Positions 8,082 through 17,312 are shown, counted from the stretch's first letter. The stretch: 64,000 nucleotides of DNA from Halalkaliarchaeum sp. AArc-CO (GCF_024972735.1 NZ_CP087723.1:2170001-2234000), one strand, 5' to 3'. A program made the numbers and translations. Notes: generated by a model from the letters alone, not told the origin.

Positions 8082-8198
8082 ACGTACTGGCAACGATGGC
8101 TCCTCGCGTCTCTCGAAGCCCGTCACGACGCCCCAGTTGGGCGCCGGAATCGCTGCCATGGACTGAATCGGCGGCAGGGACGTCAGTTGGAGGATCAC

Positions 8199-9371
8199 AT
8201 GTCTCACAGTAAACCACTGCAACACGACCGGTCGGAACTCCGAACGACCGCCCCGAGAGCCGAAAGCGAGAGCACACAGCCCCCGGAAACTGGTGGGGAA
8301 ACACTGCTCGAACTCGACGGCGTGTTCAAAGAGTACGACGCCGAGACAGCGGTCGAAGACGTCTCGTTGACCGTCAAACAGGGGGAGCTTTTGACCCTCC
8401 TGGGCCCGTCCGGCTGTGGGAAGACGACGACGCTGCGTCTCATCGCCGGACTCGAACGGCCGACACGCGGGCGCGTCACGATTGGGGGAGAGACCGTCGC
8501 CGACAGCTCGACGTTCGTCACCCCCGAAACTCGGGACGTCGGGATCGTGTTTCAGGACTTCGCGCTGTTCCCCCATCTGACCGTCCGGGAGAACGTCGGG
8601 TTCGGTCTGACCGATGCCGACGAGGAGGAGGCGGACGCCAGAGTCGAGGAACTGCTCGACCTGGTGAATCTCCCGGAACACGGCGAAAAGACACCGGATC
8701 AGCTCTCCGGGGGACAGAAACAACGGGTCGCACTCGCCAGGTCGCTGGCACCGGAGCCGGAGGTGTTGTTGCTCGACGAGCCGTTCTCGAACCTCGACGT
8801 CCGTCTCCGCGTGGAGATGCGCGAGGAGGTCCGACGGATCCTCAAGGAGGCAGGGGTTACTGCCGTCTCGGTCACCCACGACCAGGAGGAGGCGCTGTCG
8901 ATCTCCGATCGGGTCGCGGTGATGAACGAGGGACACCTCGAACAGATCGGCGATCCGGCCGCCGTGTTCGAACAGCCCGAATCGAAGTTCGTCGCCTCCT
9001 TCCTCGGGCGAGCGAGTTTCTTGGAAGGGCGGTTATCGGACGGAAAAGTCGAAACGGGAATCGGACGGTTCGACGCCGCGACGCTCGAAGGCTACGACAC
9101 CACCTACGACAACGCTCCAGTCGACGTGCTCGTGCGTCCCGACGACGTGCGGGCGACGCCCGCGGCTGGAGCTGACGCCGACGGCTACGTGCTCCGTCGT
9201 CAGTACGTCGGTCCGTCGTTCATCTATCGGGTCGAACTCGACTCCGGCGAGATCGTCCACTGCCTCCACAACCACGTCGAGAACTTCGAAACAGATCAGC
9301 GAGTGGCGGTGGATCTCGTCGCCGACCACCCGCTCGCGTGGTATCCCAGACAGGAAGAGCCGCAGCGATAG
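8199..9371 (+). CDS. ABC transporter ATP-binding protein, iron(III)/spermidine type
   Basis: A 390-residue cytoplasmic ATPase of the importer class. It has Walker A GPSGCGKTT, signature LSGGQKQRVALARSL, Walker B VLLLDEPFSNLD and switch His in VSVTHDQEEAL, followed by a C-terminal regulatory (TOBE-like) domain from about residue 270. The ATG at 8199 is preceded by GGAGGA at 8189-8194, a good Shine-Dalgarno match. No permease or binding protein adjoins it, so it may serve the permease/lipoprotein pair at 12970-16135, which resembles ferric-ion transporters. The upstream DtxR-like site supports an iron role. Confidence 0.88.
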   Translation: MSHSKPLQHDRSELRTTAPRAESESTQPPETGGETLLELDGVFKEYDAETAVEDVSLTVKQGELLTLLGPSGCGKTTTLRLIAGLERPTRGRVTIGGETVADSSTFVTPETRDVGIVFQDFALFPHLTVRENVGFGLTDADEEEADARVEELLDLVNLPEHGEKTPDQLSGGQKQRVALARSLAPEPEVLLLDEPFSNLDVRLRVEMREEVRRILKEAGVTAVSVTHDQEEALSISDRVAVMNEGHLEQIGDPAAVFEQPESKFVASFLGRASFLEGRLSDGKVETGIGRFDAATLEGYDTTYDNAPVDVLVRPDDVRATPAAGADADGYVLRRQYVGPSFIYRVELDSGEIVHCLHNHVENFETDQRVAVDLVADHPLAWYPRQEEPQR

Positions 9372-9376
9372 CCCGA

Positions 9377-9523
9377 TCAGGCTAGCACGAGCGGAACGCC
9401 GAAGGCGACCGCGAGTCCAACGAGCAGTACGACCAGTCCGATGCCGACCTGTTTCGTCGTAAACTCCTGCATCGGGGCGGTGACGCGCGCGTCCGGGTCC
9501 GGTTCGTCGTCGTGGTCTGCCAT
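9377..9523 (-). CDS. Small single-span membrane protein, conserved haloarchaeal type
   Basis: A 48-residue protein reading MADHDDEPDPDARV at the N-terminus, then MQEFTTKQVGIG, then one hydrophobic helix to the C-terminus (about residues 26-48). The acidic head and single C-terminal helix resemble a small membrane-protein family I recall from haloarchaea (a DUF7550-like family; the name is uncertain). It converges with the ABC ATPase gene, with 5 bp between stop codons. Function is unknown. Confidence 0.65.
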   Translation of the reverse strand: MADHDDEPDPDARVTAPMQEFTTKQVGIGLVVLLVGLAVAFGVPLVLA

Positions 9524-9760
9524 ACTCGACGGTGCGTACGGCGGGTACTAAAACGCATCCGTTCGATGCTCGCCCGACTCGACTGTGGCGGGACGGCAAC
9601 GCCCGGTCAGCGGCGCCACGTCGGACAGGTCCAATGACGAGAAATTGAGGAAAGCGTTTATATCAACATACGCATACTATAGGGACGAGAACTGGGGAGT
9701 TACAAATGATGATGAATAACGGTTGGTGGGGAAGAGTCGACGAGGGCACTCGGAGAATCG

Positions 9761-10333
9761 ATGAATTCGGATGCCGCTGAGCTTTCGGCGCCCTCCGGGG
9801 CGGAAAACGAGGTCGGGGACGAAGCGTACGACCTCACGAAAGACGAGATATTCGGAACGCTGAGCAACGCCCGACGGCGATACGTACTTTCGGAGCTGAA
9901 GCGGTCTCCCGACGGCGAATCGACGATACGGGACCTCTCGAGTACGATCGCCGGACTGGAAAACGGTGTGGCTCCACACGAAGTGACGTACGCACAGCGC
10001 AAGCGGGTGTACACGTCGCTGTATCAGTCACACGTGCCACAGCTCGCCCGCCGGGGCATCGTCGACTACGACGCCCGCAGCGGGACGGTCAGCTTGACTG
10101 ACGTCGCAAACACCTTCGACGTCTACCTGGAAGTCGTCGAGGAGAAGGAGCTGACGTGGGCCGAGTTCTACGTGCTCCTGTCGATATTTTCCGGCGTACT
10201 CCTGGGTGCAGTCACCCTCGAGGCGGTGTTTTTCGCCAGTTTGTCCGGCCTCGCTGCGGCGACGATCATCGCAGTGGCGTTCGCGAGTGCGTCGATCGCA
10301 CAGCTGTATCAGACGCGAAAGAACCGGCTTTGA
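9761..10333 (+). CDS. Winged-helix protein with two C-terminal membrane helices (DUF7344-like)
   Basis: A 190-residue protein. Residues about 25-125 form a winged helix typical of haloarchaeal DUF7344 proteins (DEIFGTLSNARRRYVLSEL, later YTSLYQSHVPQLARRGIVDYD). Two hydrophobic helices follow (about 140-180), so the DNA-binding part would be membrane-anchored. A TATA-like TTTATATC near 9657 lies about 100 bp upstream. An overlapping 24-codon frame starting at 9706 might be an upstream open frame. The target genes are unknown. Confidence 0.75.
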   Translation: MNSDAAELSAPSGAENEVGDEAYDLTKDEIFGTLSNARRRYVLSELKRSPDGESTIRDLSSTIAGLENGVAPHEVTYAQRKRVYTSLYQSHVPQLARRGIVDYDARSGTVSLTDVANTFDVYLEVVEEKELTWAEFYVLLSIFSGVLLGAVTLEAVFFASLSGLAAATIIAVAFASASIAQLYQTRKNRL

Positions 10334-10351
10334 CCCGCGTCGATCGCCCGG

Positions 10352-11353
10352 TCACGGCGACAGCGCTTCGAGGGTCGCGTCGATCGCGTCCCGGTCGGCG
10401 CCCCGCGGGAACGACACCGTGACGGCGTCGACTCCCTCGAGCGCCTCGAACTCTGCGACCCGCGATGCGACCGCCTCGGGCGTCCCCGCGGCCGCGAGTT
10501 CCTCGAGGAGATCGTCGTCGATCGCAGAGAGCGCGGCCCGTCGGTTACCCTCCTGCCAGGCGTCGTGGATTCGGGTTGCGGTCTCCTCGTACCCCTGCCG
10601 GGCCAGCGCGTCGCGGTAGAACGTCCCCATCCCGCCGACGTAGAAGGCGAGATGCTGCCGGACGAGGTCGCGAGCCGGTTCGGGATCCGGAAGCGCACAG
10701 CAGGTAACCGAGAGGGTGACCCGCACGGAGTCGACATCCCGGCCGCCGAGCTCAACACCGCGTCGCAGATCCTCCAGCCGATCTGCGAGCCCGTCGGGCG
10801 TCAAAAGCAGCGCGTGCCACCCGTCGGCGAACCGGCCCGCCAGCTCGACCGACTTCGGCCCGAGCCCGGCGGCGTCGACCGGCGGTGCCGGCTCGGGTGG
10901 ATCGAACCGGAGCCGGAACCCCGAGAGATCGAACAGCTCCCCGTCGTAGTCGAGCTCCTCGCCCGCACAGACCGCCCGGACGATTTCGACGTACTCCCGG
11001 GTCCGCCGAAGCGGGCGCTCGAACGACTGACCGTGCCAGTTTTGGATCACGGCCGGTCCGGAGGGGCCCAGGCCGACACGGAACCGCCCGTCGCTGGCTT
11101 CATGCAGCGTCGCGGCGGTCTGACCGACCAGCGCCGGCGATCGGGAGTAGACGTTGGTGATGCTGGTTCCGAGACCGATCTCGTCGGTTCGTTCGGCGGC
11201 GACCGAAAGCGTCGTCACCGCGTCCCGCCCCCACGTCTCCGGGAGCCATACCCGGTCGTAGCCCGCGTCTTCGGCCCGTTCGACCATCGAGACGATCGCC
11301 TCGAGTGACGGCTGTGCGGCCACCGGCAACGAAAGGTCGCGTGCGGCGTCCAT
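10352..11353 (-). CDS. LLM-class (F420/flavin-dependent) oxidoreductase
   Basis: A 333-residue luciferase-like TIM-barrel protein. RVWLPETWGRDAVTTL, IGLGTSITNVYSRSPALVGQ and FRVGLGPSGPAVIQNWHG are typical of coenzyme-F420-dependent LLM enzymes, which are common in haloarchaea. The substrate is unknown. It converges with the winged-helix gene (18 bp between ends) and is divergent from the photolyase gene. It may belong functionally with the flavin reductase at 18343, but there is no direct evidence. Confidence 0.85.
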   Translation of the reverse strand: MDAARDLSLPVAAQPSLEAIVSMVERAEDAGYDRVWLPETWGRDAVTTLSVAAERTDEIGLGTSITNVYSRSPALVGQTAATLHEASDGRFRVGLGPSGPAVIQNWHGQSFERPLRRTREYVEIVRAVCAGEELDYDGELFDLSGFRLRFDPPEPAPPVDAAGLGPKSVELAGRFADGWHALLLTPDGLADRLEDLRRGVELGGRDVDSVRVTLSVTCCALPDPEPARDLVRQHLAFYVGGMGTFYRDALARQGYEETATRIHDAWQEGNRRAALSAIDDDLLEELAAAGTPEAVASRVAEFEALEGVDAVTVSFPRGADRDAIDATLEALSP

Positions 11354-11433
11354 GTCCGGGACTGCTCACAGGAGACACAAGAAGATAGGGGAGGATCCCC
11401 CATCTTCAGGGGACTGGCGCCCAATCGAAACCC

Positions 11434-12930
11434 ATGGAGCTGTTCTGGCATCGGCGGGACCTCAGGATCGCCGACAACCGGGGGCTTGCGGCCGCGGGAG
11501 ACGGCAGTAGCGAGGCCGCCTCGATATTCGTCTTCGACGACGCTGTCCTGGAACACGCAGCCTCACCGCGAGTCGCGTTCATGCTCGATGCGCTGTCGGC
11601 GCTGCGGGAACAGTATCGGGAGCACGACTCGCAGCTACTGATCGCCCGTGGCGATCCGGCGACGATTCTGCCGAACGTTGCGACGGAGCTGGAGGTCGAC
11701 CGAGTCGTCTGGAACCGCGACTACTCCGGGCTCGCCCGCGAACGCGATGCCGGCGTTCGTCGGGCACTCGACGCGGTCGATCTCCCCCGAGAGTCGTTTC
11801 ACGATGCGGTCCACCACGACCCCGACGCGATCCGGACGAACGCCGGCGATCCCTACTCGGTGTTTACCTACTACTGGAAGAAATGGCGCGATCGGGAGAA
11901 AGACTCGCCGTATCCGCCCCCGAATCCTGACGACCTCGTCGACGCCGAGCGCGTCCGGAACCTGACTTCGGCACTCGAGTGTGCGCTGGAAACGCTCCCG
12001 TCGATCGATGAGCTCGGATTCTCCGAGCCCGACGCGGAGATCCAGTCGGCCGGTACGGAGGCGTCCAGACGGCGACTTCGGGAGTTCTGTGACGGGCCGA
12101 TCTGCCGGTACGAACACCGCCGGGACTACCCGGCCGACGGGACGACCTCGCGGCTGTCGGCCGACCTGAAGTGGGGAACGATCGGCGTCCGCGAGGTGTG
12201 GGAGGCGACCGTCGAGGCGGCCGAAGCGATCGAGGCGAGAGAAGACAGCGAGGGCGACGACGGCACCGACGGCGACGACGGCACCGTCGGCGCGGAGAAA
12301 CGCGAATCGGTCGAGGAGTTCCAGTCACAGCTCGCCTGGCGAGAGTTCTACACACAGGTGCTGTTTCACAACCCCGAGGTCGTCTCGGAAAACTATCGCG
12401 AGTACGAGAACCCGATCGAGTGGGAGAACGATCCCGAACTGATCGACGCCTGGAAGGACGGCGAGACCGGGTATCCGATCGTCGACGCCGGGATGCGACA
12501 GCTCCGGACAGAGGCGTACATGCACAACCGGGTGCGGATGATCGTCGCCTCCTTTCTCACGAAGGACCTGCTCGTCGACTGGCGGTACGGCTACGAGTGG
12601 TTCAAACAGAAGCTCGCGGATCACGACACCGGAAACGACACCGGTGGCTGGCAGTGGGCCGCCTCGACCGGGACCGACGCCCAGCCGTACTTCCGGATCT
12701 TCAATCCCATGACACAGGGCGAGCGGTACGACCCCGACGCGGAGTACATTCAGACGTACGTGCCGGAGCTTGCGGGGGTGGATCCGGAGGTCATCCACGA
12801 GTGGCACGAGCTGTCGGAGACGGAGCGACATCGGATCGCGCCCGGCTATCCCGAACCGATCGTGGACCACTCGAGGCGCCGCGAGCTGGCGCTGGAGATG
12901 TTCGAGCGGGCGCGGGGGGAAGAGAACTGA
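11434..12930 (+). CDS. phr: Deoxyribodipyrimidine photolyase (class I)
   Basis: A 498-residue FAD enzyme that uses blue light to split cyclobutane pyrimidine dimers. The N-terminal antenna domain starts MELFWHRRDLRIADNRGL. The C-terminal FAD/DNA domain has YPIVDAGMRQLRTEAYMHNR, RMIVASFLTKDLLVDWRYG and GGWQWAASTGTDAQPYFRIF. An acidic, low-complexity insertion (about residues 270-290) lies between the domains. The 3' end is convergent with the ABC permease gene, 39 bp away. A cryptochrome role is less likely given the full set of photolyase motifs. Confidence 0.92.
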   Translation: MELFWHRRDLRIADNRGLAAAGDGSSEAASIFVFDDAVLEHAASPRVAFMLDALSALREQYREHDSQLLIARGDPATILPNVATELEVDRVVWNRDYSGLARERDAGVRRALDAVDLPRESFHDAVHHDPDAIRTNAGDPYSVFTYYWKKWRDREKDSPYPPPNPDDLVDAERVRNLTSALECALETLPSIDELGFSEPDAEIQSAGTEASRRRLREFCDGPICRYEHRRDYPADGTTSRLSADLKWGTIGVREVWEATVEAAEAIEAREDSEGDDGTDGDDGTVGAEKRESVEEFQSQLAWREFYTQVLFHNPEVVSENYREYENPIEWENDPELIDAWKDGETGYPIVDAGMRQLRTEAYMHNRVRMIVASFLTKDLLVDWRYGYEWFKQKLADHDTGNDTGGWQWAASTGTDAQPYFRIFNPMTQGERYDPDAEYIQTYVPELAGVDPEVIHEWHELSETERHRIAPGYPEPIVDHSRRRELALEMFERARGEEN

Positions 12931-12969
12931 CCGCGACTGGTCTCCCGCAAACGGCCGGAAGGACCGTTC

Positions 12970-14796
12970 TCACCGCCGTTGCAGGTCGTGGAAGCTGATC
13001 CCCACTCGCCGCAACCCCAGCAGGATGCAGAACGTCATCCCGATAAACAGCGTCGAGAGCGCGGACACCAGCTCCAGGTTCGCCTCCTTCGTCCAGAGGT
13101 GGAACACCTCGATTGCGATCACTTCCGTCCCCGAGGTGTACGTCATGATCGGGATCGTGAGCAGCTGGAAGATGTGGATGAGAAGGTAAAACCAGACGAC
13201 TGCTGCGGTGTTTCTGAAAAGCGGGAGGAACACCTCCCGGATCCCCTGGAGCCACGACGCGCCGAACACCCGGGCCGACTCCTCCAGCTCGTCGTGGATC
13301 TGGACGACGTTCCCGATCGCGATCCGCGAGGCGTACGGAATGAAGACGATAATCGACCCGATCATGATGATCCACAGCGTCCCGTACAGGTCGAAGATCG
13401 GGTGTATCTTCCCGACCCACAGTCCGGTGAAGATGACCGCAGTGCCCATGATGATCCCCGGCACCGCCAGCGGCGACAGAGTGAGGAAATCGACGACCCC
13501 ACGCCCACGGTACTCGGTCCGTTCGGTGTAGTACGCGACCGACACGACAAGCGCAGTCCCGAGCGTCGCACCCCCCAGCGAGATGGTGATACTGTTCAGA
13601 AACGCCCGCCGAACGTTCCGGTCGGTCACTGCCTCGAGGTAATGCGCCAGCGTGAGATCCGAAAGCGTCGGGATCCCGGTCCAGAAGGAGTGAAACGAGA
13701 CGAGGACCATGACGAGAACCGGGAGCACCCACACGAAGAAGAGCACGACCCAGATAGAGAGCGCCAGCGGCCAGCCCCATGTGCCGAGCTCCCACTTCTT
13801 GGGCCTGTACGATCGGCCGGTCACGGTCATGTAGTCGGCCTTGCGGCTCGTCACCGACCGGTAGTACCAGGTCAGAACCGCTGTCACCGCAATGAGGCTA
13901 AATGACAGCGCCGCCGCCTGGCCGTACTCCGGGGGTGCCCGAAGCGAGACCGCAGACCAGATGGCAGTCGCGTACACGTCGAACCCCTCCGGCGCTCCCA
14001 GGATCGCGACCACGGAGAACTCGCCGAGCCCGCGGAGAAACGTCACCGTGATCGCAGCCAGGATCGCCGGCACGACCAGGGGGAAGCTAACCGACCTGAG
14101 CGTCCGAAAGATGCCCGCCCCGTGGATACGGCTCACCTCTTCGAGTCCGGGATCCATCTGCTGGAGCGCCGGGGCCGTCAGCAAATAAAACGAGGTCACC
14201 GCGTTGATGCCGACGACGAACGCGATCCCCCACCCGCTGAAGAGATGACTCGCCGCCGCGTCGACGCCGGGTATCCAGCTCAGCGCCGACGTCACGAGCC
14301 CGCTGTCGGGGCCGTACGTCGCGATGTACATGATCGCGTAGATGTATCCCGGGACCGCATATGGGGACACGATCACCAGTTCCATCGCCCCCCGCGTCGG
14401 CAGATCGGTGCGGACGAAGAGCCAGGCGAACCCCAGACCGAACGTCATCGCGATCAGCGTCATGCCGACGGCGACGAAAAGCGAGTTCGCGAACAGGCCG
14501 GTCACGTCGTACACCCGCTGGATGTACACGAGCTCGAAGTTCTCCAGCGTGAACGACCCGCTGAAATCCCCCGGAAACGCCGACCAGAGGCTCGACCACA
14601 GCAGGAAGACGAGCGGGACCACCGTCAACACCCCGATCGCGACCACGGCCGAACCGAGGGTGACGCGTTCGATGAGGTCCCCCCGGGTCACGTTCCCCCC
14701 CGTTTCGGGATCGGTGCCCGGCAACGCACCCCGCGCACGGACGGCCAGCTCGCCCAGGACGTTCACTGTCGTTTCGACCGCTTTCTTGCCGTCCAT
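12970..14796 (-). CDS. ABC transporter permease, fused two-domain iron(III)-type (FbpB-like)
   Basis: A 608-residue membrane protein with about twelve helices, built from two tandem binding-protein-dependent permease domains (roughly 45-320 and 345-608). Each half carries an EAA-type loop: EEVSRIHGAGIFRTLRSVSFPL and EESARVFGASWLQGIREVFLPL, given here in part as RIHGAGIFRTLRSVSFPL and VFGASWLQGIREVFLPL. The fusion is typical of ferric-ion/phosphonate-class importers. The lipoprotein gene lies 100 bp upstream on the same strand. No ATPase is adjacent; candidates are at 8199 and 19042. Confidence 0.9.
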   Translation of the reverse strand: MDGKKAVETTVNVLGELAVRARGALPGTDPETGGNVTRGDLIERVTLGSAVVAIGVLTVVPLVFLLWSSLWSAFPGDFSGSFTLENFELVYIQRVYDVTGLFANSLFVAVGMTLIAMTFGLGFAWLFVRTDLPTRGAMELVIVSPYAVPGYIYAIMYIATYGPDSGLVTSALSWIPGVDAAASHLFSGWGIAFVVGINAVTSFYLLTAPALQQMDPGLEEVSRIHGAGIFRTLRSVSFPLVVPAILAAITVTFLRGLGEFSVVAILGAPEGFDVYATAIWSAVSLRAPPEYGQAAALSFSLIAVTAVLTWYYRSVTSRKADYMTVTGRSYRPKKWELGTWGWPLALSIWVVLFFVWVLPVLVMVLVSFHSFWTGIPTLSDLTLAHYLEAVTDRNVRRAFLNSITISLGGATLGTALVVSVAYYTERTEYRGRGVVDFLTLSPLAVPGIIMGTAVIFTGLWVGKIHPIFDLYGTLWIIMIGSIIVFIPYASRIAIGNVVQIHDELEESARVFGASWLQGIREVFLPLFRNTAAVVWFYLLIHIFQLLTIPIMTYTSGTEVIAIEVFHLWTKEANLELVSALSTLFIGMTFCILLGLRRVGISFHDLQRR

Positions 14797-14896
14797 CAGT
14801 GTTGCGAACGCGATATCGGTGGCCCGAACAGGTCCGGCGGCGGTCCGAACGGGGCCGACGGCAGCCCGGCTCGAACCGGACCGTCGACTGCGCGGT

Positions 14897-16135
14897 TCAC
14901 CGATCCTCGATTACGGTTTCGATCACTCGTTCACCCACAGCGGTGTACTGTCCCTCTTCCTCGAAAGTGACCAGGGAGACGTCGGCGTCGAAAAGCTCCT
15001 CGTAGTACGGATCGACGTCGAGATCGGAGTAGTCGACGTCGAGCCGGCTGGGGGCAAACAGCTCGACGTCCTCGAGGATTCGGCGCTGGACCGACTCCTC
15101 GAGGGCCGCACTCAAGAGGAACCGGGCGGCCCACGGGTGCGGGGCCTCGCTGTTGATCGCCAGGTGTCCGGAGCTCATCAGCGCCTGAATTCCCTCGGGG
15201 TAGTGGTTCTCGACCGGCAGATCGTCCATCACCTGACGGACCGTCCACGGGAAGTTGTAGAACATAACTGGGACGTTCCCCTGGCCGACCTCCCTGGCGC
15301 CTCGCGTGTGGCTCTCGACGCCTTTGAACTCGAGGTGATCCATCATCTCGCGCAGCCACTCCTCGTCGTCCATGCCGAGCTGGTCGGCGTGGTGTCGGAC
15401 GATCCAGCCGATTCGACTCGGAACCACATACGAGGGCAAACACGTCTCGAGCCCCTCGTACTGGTCGTCCAGCAGGTCGTTCCAGGTGTCCGGATACTCG
15501 AGACCGCGCTCCGTGAATATCTCCGAGTTGATCGCCATGCACGTCGACGGACCGCCGTTGAGCGCCGACACGTACCAGGGCTCGGTCATCTCTCCGGGGA
15601 GCACCTCGGAGAACCAGAAGTTCTCGTCGATGCCGAGCTCGTAGTAGTCGCCCGCCTCCATGTCCTCCTCGTGGATCTGATCGTACAGTGCCGTCCCCTG
15701 TGAGATGATGTCGGCCTGGTCGCGGTCGGCCTGTCGCTCCTGGATCACTCGCTGGGCGACGTCTCCGCCGTCGCTGACGTACAGGTCCGGGTCGAGGCTG
15801 GTCCCGAACTCCTCATTGACGACGTCCACCAGCTGGACCCACGCGTCGCGGGTGCCGGCCGCCGCGTAGATCGTAACGTCGGTGTCGTCGCCGACGACCG
15901 CCGCCAGCTCCTCGGTCGTCCACGGCGTCTCGGGCGCGTTCTCCGCGTCGGGTTCCCCGTCGTCGGTAGTTCCGAGAAGTCCCGTACAGCCTGCGAGTGC
16001 GGTCAGCGCTGCCACGCCTCCTCCGGCGACGACGGCGCGCCGCGAGTGGGGCGCCGATACCCCGCCCCGGTTCCTTCCGCCGTGGGTTCCCGTGTCCCCC
16101 TCCGACACAGCACCGGATCCGAGACTCCTTTCCAT
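14897..16135 (-). CDS. ABC transporter substrate-binding Tat lipoprotein
   Basis: A 412-residue extracellular binding protein of the iron/2-aminoethylphosphonate-like class. The signal SRRAVVAGGG...LAGCTG combines a Tat motif with a lipobox; the Cys near residue 50 would be lipidated. Mature-domain landmarks are DVTIYAAAGTRDAWVQL and YPEGIQALMSSGHLAIN. I start at ATG 16135, which sits about 28 bp from a TATA tract inside the dyad at 16143-16168, giving a leaderless transcript independent of the upstream gene. The ligand is unknown: ferric chelate, or the substrate of the neighbouring decarboxylase-like proteins. Confidence 0.88.
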   Translation of the reverse strand: MERSLGSGAVSEGDTGTHGGRNRGGVSAPHSRRAVVAGGGVAALTALAGCTGLLGTTDDGEPDAENAPETPWTTEELAAVVGDDTDVTIYAAAGTRDAWVQLVDVVNEEFGTSLDPDLYVSDGGDVAQRVIQERQADRDQADIISQGTALYDQIHEEDMEAGDYYELGIDENFWFSEVLPGEMTEPWYVSALNGGPSTCMAINSEIFTERGLEYPDTWNDLLDDQYEGLETCLPSYVVPSRIGWIVRHHADQLGMDDEEWLREMMDHLEFKGVESHTRGAREVGQGNVPVMFYNFPWTVRQVMDDLPVENHYPEGIQALMSSGHLAINSEAPHPWAARFLLSAALEESVQRRILEDVELFAPSRLDVDYSDLDVDPYYEELFDADVSLVTFEEEGQYTAVGERVIETVIEDR

Positions 16136-16142
16136 GTTATAG

Positions 16143-16168
16143 GATTTTTGTAATAGGTAATAAAAATC
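16143..16168 (-). promoter_or_regulatory. Promoter and dyad of the substrate-binding protein gene
   Basis: GATTTTT (16143-16149) and AAAAATC (16162-16168) are perfect 7-bp inverted arms. On the minus strand the TTTTTATTACC run is a box A about 28 bp from the start codon. The core contains two tandem GTAAT words (16150-16154 and 16157-16161), also found in the dyads at 2346 and 20270. Confidence 0.5.
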
Positions 16169-16201
16169 TTCCGTTGTAGCTCTCGCGGGACCCACTGGAC
16201 C

Positions 16202-17203
16202 TCACAGAGACAGCTTCGAATCCACGAACAGTTCCTCGGGATCGTACTCCCGGAGAATCAATCCCTGATCGTGGGCGTACTGGACGAATTTCGCCAGCTC
16301 GCGCCGGGTCTTCTCAGTGACCCCGTACTCCCACACCTTCTCGTCGGGCCCCAGAACCTGACGCTGTTTCGCGGCCTCGATGTGTCCCCACGTGAGCGCC
16401 ATGTGGGTGCTGGGGCTCCGGGCGCGTTCGAGCCCTACATCGCGCGCCTCACGGAAGGCGTCGTAGAGGTTCACCGCCGCCCAGGGATGGTCCGCCAGCA
16501 CGTCGTCGCGGATCGCCACCACGTGCATGATCGGGTGGATGCCCGTCTCCTCGAAGTACGCGCGTTCTTCGGCTTTTGGGTCGTCGAACACGAACTCTAC
16601 CTCGTCGGCGTCGGCGACGTCGTGAAACAGCGACCCGGCCGGGTCCATGACCGCGTCCAGCTCGCCGGCAAACAGCAGCTCCCGCATGTCCCGGGGATCG
16701 TCGACGGCGTCGGATTCTCTGTCCCCGGAGACCGGCCGGACGTCGAATCGATCGGGGAGCTCGACGGGAACGTCGTCCCCGCGCCGACGGACCCAGGTCA
16801 CGTCCTCGAGATCGAGGTCGTAGTGTTTCGCACAGATTCCACGCAGCCAGACGTTGGCCGTCGTCTGCCAGGACTGCACCCCGACCGTCTTTCCTTCGAG
16901 GTCGGCCGGCTCCGTCACGTCGGCGTCGACGTGCTTGTAGAAAAACGAGTGGCGAAAGCGCCTGCTCGGGAACACGGGGATCGCCGTGAATGGATACTCC
17001 TCGGGCTCGGCGCGCGAGGAGAGGTACGACGCTAGCGATACCTCGCAGACGTCGAACTCGCCGTGCCGGAAGAACCGGCGGTGACGCCGAGGGGGATACT
17101 CCGTCATCGCGGTTAGATCGATCCCTTTCGGCTGGACTTCGCCCGTCAAGAGCGCCCGGGTGAGGTCGCTGTCGCTCCCGCAGAAGGTCAGCTCCACTGA
17201 CAT
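16202..17203 (-). CDS. 4,5-dihydroxyphthalate decarboxylase / NMT1-like family protein, paralogue 1
   Basis: A 333-residue protein with a periplasmic-binding-protein fold related to Pht5/OphC decarboxylases. Conserved blocks are PPRRHRRFFRHGEFDVCE, YPFTAIPVFPSRRFRHSFF, LEGKTVGVQSWQTTANVW, RELLFAGELDAVMDP and IHPIMHVVAIRDDVL. There is no signal peptide, so it is probably cytoplasmic and enzymatic rather than a transporter receptor. It is very similar to paralogue 2, which diverges from the same 109-bp spacer. Its stop lies 66 bp upstream of the binding-protein gene on the same strand. A substrate other than dihydroxyphthalate is likely because no phthalate dioxygenase is present. Confidence 0.78.
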   Translation of the reverse strand: MSVELTFCGSDSDLTRALLTGEVQPKGIDLTAMTEYPPRRHRRFFRHGEFDVCEVSLASYLSSRAEPEEYPFTAIPVFPSRRFRHSFFYKHVDADVTEPADLEGKTVGVQSWQTTANVWLRGICAKHYDLDLEDVTWVRRRGDDVPVELPDRFDVRPVSGDRESDAVDDPRDMRELLFAGELDAVMDPAGSLFHDVADADEVEFVFDDPKAEERAYFEETGIHPIMHVVAIRDDVLADHPWAAVNLYDAFREARDVGLERARSPSTHMALTWGHIEAAKQRQVLGPDEKVWEYGVTEKTRRELAKFVQYAHDQGLILREYDPEELFVDSKLSL

Positions 17204-17281
17204 GCCGGGAACTGCTCAGGTGGGCGCCCTAGTTCTGTCGGTGTGTTCAGCCGTCACCGGGAGGTGGGACCCGTCCGCCAG

Positions 17282-17288
17282 TTATTAG
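17282..17288 (+). promoter_or_regulatory. Box A of paralogue 2 (leaderless promoter)
   Basis: TTATTAG at 17282-17288 is centred 28 bp before ATG 17313, the usual spacing for a leaderless haloarchaeal transcript. On the opposite strand of the 109-bp spacer I see no convincing TATA element for paralogue 1. Confidence 0.5.
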
Positions 17289-17312
17289 TCTCAGTCGCCG
17301 ACACGGCGACGT

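Larger units (their letters stand above)
7723..8198. other. AT-rich intergenic region between divergent genes
   Basis: 476 bp separate the predicted GTPase from the divergent ABC ATPase gene. Most of 7740-8050 is AT-rich with no credible open frame on either strand. The left end carries the minus-strand promoter and the right end carries the 20-bp palindrome at 8062-8081. A 38-codon frame from ATG 8095 runs into the ABC gene in another frame and has no support. Confidence 0.5.

Noticed and set aside
8095-8211. 38-codon frame between the DtxR-like site and the ABC ATPase
   Set aside because: Correctly spaced from a TATA-like element but overlaps the ABC start out of frame, has Arg/Ser/Pro-rich composition and no support as a peptide.
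9706-9780. 24-codon upstream frame before the winged-helix protein
   Set aside because: It begins with three Met codons and overlaps the next start, so an upstream control frame is possible, but nothing distinguishes it from chance.
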